21,327 nt of DNA from Actinomycetes bacterium (GTDB taxonomy: Bacteria > Actinomycetota > Actinomycetes > Actinomycetales > Cellulomonadaceae). The DNA lies in NCBI GenBank assembly GCA_023438885.1, contig JAEXPS010000216.1, forward strand, positions 1 to 21,327, read 5' to 3'. Of the stretch, positions 20,654 through 21,327 are shown piece after piece (position 1 is the stretch's first letter; the number at the start of each line of letters is the position of its first letter). A program made the position numbers and the translations under genes. Below the pieces are notes generated by a model, which saw only the letters and a list, made by a program, of their open reading frames with translations, did not search any database and was not told where the DNA came from.

Positions 20654-21327
20654 GCCCGTACCCGGTTGCGCCGCAGCCCAGCCGGCCGACGAACCCACGG
20701 CTCACGCCGCGACTGCGCGCGCAGCACGGCAGCAGCACCCGCTGCCGCGACGAGCGACCCCGCGAACACCGCGAGGGTCGCGGCGTCCTGGAGCGCGACC
20801 TCGTCGAACGCCAGCTCCGCGACCAGCAGCGACACCGTGAAGCCGACCCCCGTCAGCAGGCCGACCCCGAGCAGGTCCCGGACCCCCAGGCCGCCTGGAA
20901 GCCGCATCCGCGTGAACCTCGTCAGCAGGGCGACGGTCCCCAGCACTCCGAGCGGCTTGCCGACGACGAGCCCGAGCAGCACCCCCCACGCGACCGGTGC
21001 CGCCCCGGGGACGTCGCTGCCGATGCCGGACAGGCTGACGCCCGCCGCGAAGAACGCGAAGACCGGTGCCGCGACCGTCGCCGACCACGGCCGCACGGCC
21101 TCCTCCAGCCGGCCGGCCGGTGAGGTGCGCCCATCGCGCGGGACGGCCGGCACGCACAGGCCGATCGCCACCCCCGCGATGGTCGCGTGGATACCGGAGG
21201 CGTGCAGCGTCACCCAGGCCGTCAGGGCCAGGGCGGTGAGGAGCACGACGAGCCCGGCGCGCGCCGCTCGGCGGTCGACCCGGACGTGCACACGCACCAG
21301 CAGCGCGAACGCGGCGACGGCGCCGGC
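20650..21327 (-). CDS. nhaA: NhaA Na+/H+ antiporter, C-terminal part
   Basis: 226 codons visible; the frame is open to the window edge, so the N-terminus lies beyond it. The GTG at 21297 is internal. Recognisable NhaA segments: LHASGIHATIAGVAIGL, the APVFAFFAAGVSLSG helix, GVLLGLVVGKPLGVLG with the conserved Lys, and VGLLTGVGFTVSLLVAELAF. NhaA exchanges external protons for internal Na+ across the membrane. The basic tail (RREPWVRRPAGLRRNRVRA) is cytosolic. The stop codon overlaps the pfkA stop through CTAG. No regulator such as NhaR is visible. Confidence 0.93.
   Translation of the reverse strand, partial: AGAVAAFALLVRVHVRVDRRAARAGLVVLLTALALTAWVTLHASGIHATIAGVAIGLCVPAVPRDGRTSPAGRLEEAVRPWSATVAAPVFAFFAAGVSLSGIGSDVPGAAPVAWGVLLGLVVGKPLGVLGTVALLTRFTRMRLPGGLGVRDLLGVGLLTGVGFTVSLLVAELAFDEVALQDAATLAVFAGSLVAAAGAAAVLRAQSRREPWVRRPAGLRRNRVRA

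Overview
The window is bacterial chromosome from a very GC-rich actinobacterium. The evidence is G/C at almost every third codon position, many GTG starts, several apparently leaderless promoters (TAnnnT ending 6-7 nt before the start codon), a csoR-copZ-copA copper operon, and an SPFH/ribbon-helix-helix gene pair. The family mix would fit Micrococcales (for example Cellulomonadaceae), but genus is an inference. I see no rRNA, tRNA, CRISPR array, phage gene or insertion sequence; most of the window is ordinary core or near-core chromosome.

Layout. 1-722: 3' part of an unrecognised gene. 733-3958: copper homeostasis operon, with a CsoR operator, csoR, a CopZ-type chaperone, and a Cu(I) P-type ATPase with a His-rich linker. 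3959-4138: repeat-rich intergenic region with a 15-bp perfect hairpin and a GTGATATCAC palindrome. 4139-5316: SPFH protein overlapping a small ribbon-helix-helix protein. 5347-8713: a CPBP-type membrane protease, then a large YbhN/MprF-like membrane protein with an embedded degenerate kinase-like segment. 8741-8988 (minus): a 49-codon ORF preceded by what I read as a cyclic-di-GMP-I (GEMM-I) riboswitch. 9188-12081 (minus): a lipoprotein-type penicillin-binding protein followed by an aldo/keto reductase.

12282-14739 (plus): GNAT acetyltransferase, a second aldo/keto reductase and a 3-hydroxyisobutyrate-dehydrogenase-like oxidoreductase, probably one operon. 14772-16328: a TetR regulator diverging from a DUF4386 membrane protein across two operator-like palindromes. 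16325-17152 (minus): SDR oxidoreductase. 17217-17909: C39/papain-like putative cysteine peptidase. 18053-18930: DUF2975 membrane protein with a small XRE regulator. 18935-19366 (minus): anti-sigma-type ATPase. 19517-20653: 6-phosphofructokinase of the PKTIDND type. 20650-21327 (minus): C-terminal part of an NhaA Na+/H+ antiporter, running off the window.

The most notable element is the riboswitch at 8901-8988 (minus). It has the GGGCAAACC, CGCAAAGCC and AGCCGGGCTGCC blocks of the class, a GNRA-capped P2, and a P1 strand that overlaps the Shine-Dalgarno sequence of a small, unrecognised ORF. This suggests a c-di-GMP-controlled small protein. Other points worth checking are the pseudokinase-like insert in the YbhN protein, the self-regulation palindromes in front of csoR and the DUF2975/XRE pair, and an unusual hairpin with atypical codons inside copA.
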